NCBI RefSeq assembly: GCF_038396675.1
Contig: NC_088929.1
Location: forward strand, 34,255,001-34,319,000
Reading direction: 5' to 3'
Length of the DNA stretch: 64,000 bases
DNA from: Hydra vulgaris
Taxonomy: Eukaryota; Cnidaria; Hydrozoa; Anthoathecata; Hydridae
This document shows, in pieces, positions 60,528-64,000 of the stretch. Under the pieces are notes generated by a model. That model saw only the letters and a program-made list of their open reading frames with translations. It made no database searches and had not been told where the DNA came from. A program made the position numbers and the translations under genes. Position 1 is the first letter of the stretch. The number at the start of each line of letters is the position of its first letter.

Positions 60528-61072
60528 GGGTCATCTATGCATAATGATGTCAGATGATGACCCGGTTTATTGAACAACTTCACCCTTTATCAAACTCAGT
60601 CAATTTTTTGCCATCTCCCATTGAAAATGATGTCAGCTTTTGTTATCGTATTATGATGGTATATCTGAATTGTTAATATAATATAAAAAATGCATATACC
60701 ATCAATTTTTTTCTGGTTCAATTATACATTTATTCTCAACAGTACTAAAAGTAAAAAAAAAAAAACATAAATTGTTCTTTCAGATAAGCAAGCTAATTTC
60801 TGAATTTAAATTGTTTTTCCTATGATCCTCTACAGTTTTAAGCAACAAAAACAAGAAGTTTTTAGACCACATTGTTGGTGTAAATACCTCTAAAACTTGC
60901 TCATAGCTAGCATAAATTGTTTTACTTTTTTTTAAAATAAAATATTTTACTTTTTTTTTTTAATTCAATTTTTTAATTGACATTATTTTGGTCTCAACAT
61001 CCCCTCCCCATTGTCAATTATTGTTAAACTCACACTGCCCCTCTATCTACTGGCATCATTTATGGATGATCC
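60528..61072. mobile_element. MITE with GGGTCATC-type ends, nested
   Basis: Left GGGTCATCTATGCATAATGA and reverse-complemented right GGGATCATCCATAAATGATG. Similar to the ends of the MITE at 27541. No coding. Confidence 0.6.
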
Positions 61073-61083
61073 CATAGCCTAAA

Positions 61084-61191
<108 letters not shown>

Positions 61192-62031
61192 TTTACTTTA
61201 TTTACAACACCATTTGAGATACAACAAACCCTTACAGAGCTTACAATAATTCAGTTAAAATTCAATCTGAGTTATTGAAATGTAATAAATTTAACATCAA
61301 TAGAAAAGTAAAGCTGTCATCATTTAAAATGTAAAGAGTGTTGTCAAAATATGTTGATAGTAAAATTAAGTTACTAATAAAATCACGTTCAACAATGATA
61401 AATATTCTTACTGTAGTAAGAATTAGTACTAGTTAACAAATTTGAACAAATAAATATAAAATAGTGAAAAAACAATGAACAAATAAAAACTTGAACTTGA
61501 ACTAAATCTTGAATTTGAATTAATTGGTACTAATTTGTTCAAGCATAACCTTAAAAAATAAGTTTATATAATAAATATTATGTATAACTAGTTATACATA
61601 TAGTTAACTATCAGGAGTTATATGTATAACTGCATGCATTTTAAAGCATTTTTATTTAATTTATATATTACTTTAGATCGTATTACTTTGAATACTGGAC
61701 CCATAGACTTTATTCCCAATTACACTGTGGTACTCCAGATTAAAAATTGAAAAGTTTCTGTAAATATCCTGTTTTTGTTCCTCAATGTACTTCGTAAGTC
61801 CCTAAAGTTTTATGAACCTTATTATATATAAAGTTAAAAGTTTTGGAGCCTAAAAAAAGTTACAGAAACCTCCCTATCTCCCCCCTATTTTAATTTTTAG
61901 TAAAACACAATTTGACTTTCAAATCTGCATTTCTTTGTGGGACACTGCAGTGTCCCATGCATGCATGCTTGGTTTTTGACAAGAACTTGCATCAGTCAAT
62001 TGTTTGCAGATAATATACTCAAGAACTATAT

Positions 62032-62077
62032 TCAAATATCATATGAACATGTTAGAGAATGTTCATATGATATTTGA
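62032..62077. repeat. Hairpin, 19-nt perfect arms
   Basis: TCAAATATCATATGAACAT and its complement around an 8-base loop, at the tip of the right arm of the inverted-repeat element. Confidence 0.95.
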
Positions 62078-62250
62078 ACATCACAAATTTAATAATATTG
62101 TTGTGATATGTTATATAAATAATTCCATAATAGATTATGATATGAAAATAAGATAGGATATGAAGGCAATGATCAAAGAATAAATTTACTTAAAGAAATT
62201 TAGATGTTTGTTTATTAGTTTCAGAATATTATATTATGTGTGACCGTGGT

Positions 62251-63801
62251 CTTCTATAATAAAAGGCCTTGACATCGCGCAACAAAGTTGTTAAACTGAA
62301 GGCCAATTCCTAATACTTTGTTTACATTTTCATCTTTTAACATTAGACGAAAGTTTGTGTTCGCGCTTTTTTAATAAATCTTTAAAATGTGATTGGTTTA
62401 TAAATTAGATAGCCCAACATCAAGACGATAACGTTGAAAGGTTCAAGGCGTTAACATTGTAAGGTAATAATATTGTCAAACTAACGATAAGTTTTTTTAA
62501 TAAATAAAATGCCTTTAAAATGCTGTGTATCTCTTTGCAAGTCGAACTATCTCAACTACAACAAAAATATCAATTTATACAACTACAACTACAATATCAA
62601 TTACAACTATAACAAAAATATCAATACTCAACTACGACAAAAATATCAATTTATAAATTCCCGAAGAATCTAGAGGAGAGAAAAAGATGTAGTGAAGCTA
62701 TCCCAAGAACTGGTTTTATTGTTACAGACTTATAGCATTATGTCAACTGCATTGGCCAAATGAAGCACCTTTTGAAAGCAAATATGGGAAGCAACGACCT
62801 TTAAACCCACCATCTGTTTTTAAAATATTCCGCCTAGTTGTTTAGCCACACCAGCAAGTAAAGTTAAAAAAAATGTAACTTCAATCGGTTTTCGAAGCAT
62901 TTTACCAGATGAGTTAAATGATTTTCTTAAAGAGGATGAACTTATATTTGACGATATTCAATCTTTGTTAAGTGATAATAACAATGTTATTGTTTTCCAG
63001 CTTAATAAAAAAAGTTTGCACATACAATCAAAAATGTACAAACTTGGTGTCCATTATTTATTTTAGTAATTTTCAATGATTATTTATTTGTAGCTAACCA
63101 TAATGGCACAACTTGTAATATTTCATATTTAGCTGTAAGCAAATTAAAGTTAATAAAAACAAAATCAGCTTTATTTGAAGCAGTTAGGTTTTTAAAAAAT
63201 AAAGAAAGTTCGCTTCTGTCAAATATTCTATTCGAACACCTTAATGCTATGAGAAAAGTTAATGTTGGTGAAGTTTTATATACTTCAGATATTATATGTA
63301 GAGCATATGAGTATTTTGCTATGCGACGATGTTTATATGATTGTTTGTGTATTGACTACAAGTTGCCAAGTATAAGGGCTTTAACCCTGTTGAGATATAT
63401 TGATAAAACTTTTTTTTTGCTTGAATCGACTTTTGTTGGTGTTTTTTATTGTTGGTGATTTTTATTGTTACCATTTTTAGCAAAAAAAAATTAAAAATAC
63501 AGTTATCTTTCTAATATATAGATATATACTTTGTTATGGTTCTGCTTGTTATTGATACTATTTAATATTACATAAATATTCTTAATGAAATTTGAAATAC
63601 GAAAAGCATGATTATCTTTTAACAATTTTTTGGTTTTCTTTTTATATTTCCGTTTTTAGTAGAGATTATTATTAGAAAACATAGACTGCCATTACACCCT
63701 ACCTAATATAAAAATATATCAATATAAGTAAAAGTGAAAGTTTAATCGGCCTTCAGTTTTTACGGCATTTTGCGCGATGTCAAGGCCTGTTATTATAGAA
63801 G
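62251..63801 (+). mobile_element. P-like (THAP) transposon, non-autonomous derivative
   Basis: Inverted ends CTTCTATAATAAAAGGCC and CTTCTATAATAACAGGCC, both followed by TTGACATCGCGCAA; a further inner match is CTGAAGGCC. 1.55 kb. Contains THAP-finger and transposase-N-terminal remnants. No 8-bp duplication seen in the flanks. Confidence 0.82.
62518..63458 (+). pseudogene. THAP-domain P-like transposase remnant
   Basis: Starts MPLKCCVSLCKSNY, the first Cys pair of a THAP finger. A run of AACTACAAC / AAAAATATCAAT repeats (about 62545-62640) interrupts it. Then KFPKNLEERKRCSEAIPRTG and, in another frame, CQLHWPNEAPFESKYGKQ give the Cys and His of the C2CH pattern. Later pieces include FRSILPDELNDFLKEDEL and YEYFAMRRCLYDCLCIDYKL followed by PSIRALT (63249-63458), which match the N-terminal region of P-type transposases. 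The catalytic domain is absent. Confidence 0.75.
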
Positions 63802-64000
63802 TCTACATCATTGAAAAAGTAGGTTTTTACATATTTGTTTTTGTTTTTTTGTTTAACTACTTATCCTTATTGATCACTTTTTTTCAGGATTCTCCTCATG
63901 GGTTCAAGCTCATTACGCATAATATGTGTTCAATTACGCATAATACGTTAGTCATTGTAAGTAATAAATTAGGAAATAATTATTTGTGAAATATTGTAGT

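Overview
The window looks like a stretch of a very AT-rich metazoan nuclear genome, most probably a cnidarian close to Hydra. This is an inference from base composition, a spliced animal adaptor gene, and the mix of transposon families; no search was run. There is no bacterial operon, CRISPR array, rRNA or convincing tRNA gene. The only clear host gene is an SH2B-family adaptor on the minus strand: dimerisation domain plus first half of the PH domain in 23568-24158, middle of PH in 20101-20202, end of PH in 7437-7547. Its introns (3.4 and 12.6 kb) are packed with repeats. The SH2-domain exon expected in this family was not found.

Layout. 1-985: decayed copy of an uncharacterised hAT-like protein family. 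1420-7322: a chain of Tc1/mariner elements and one MITE, each bracketed by long (TA)n tracts; the first (1536-3302) is complete and has a 343-residue DD34E transposase split by an intron. 7437-24158: SH2B gene with LINE, Penelope-like and Tc1 remnants, a second, almost intact copy of the hAT-like family (14545-17712, one in-frame stop), a long-TIR foldback element, a tRNA-derived SINE and several MITEs. 24236-28241: microsatellites, MITEs and AT-rich spacer. 28242-32262: a decayed BEL/Pao LTR retrotransposon with a SINE inside one LTR. 33008-41547: foldback, hAT MITE, a 3.9-kb TIR element holding the remains of a Ulp1/C48-like protease, and a pogo/Tigger-like element. 41925-44450: GC-rich duplicated repeat, CATA/TA microsatellites and a LINE. 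46626-48325: internally deleted Gypsy-type element. 48409-57844: mariner-like remnant, hAT nested in hAT (both with perfect 8-bp duplications), LINE, and an autonomous-type ZBED hAT remnant. 58040-64000: LINE tail, a CCCAYRTGGG-rich array, a 2.8-kb inverted-repeat element with a nested MITE, and a THAP-domain P-like element.

Themes worth following: (1) (TA)n tracts repeatedly sit exactly at transposon ends; (2) an hAT-like family with recognisable RNase H-type landmarks is present twice and may be undescribed as a transposon; (3) many short perfect palindromes, one of which can be shown, by comparison with the other arm of the same inverted repeat, to have arisen by an inverted copy of 26 neighbouring bases.
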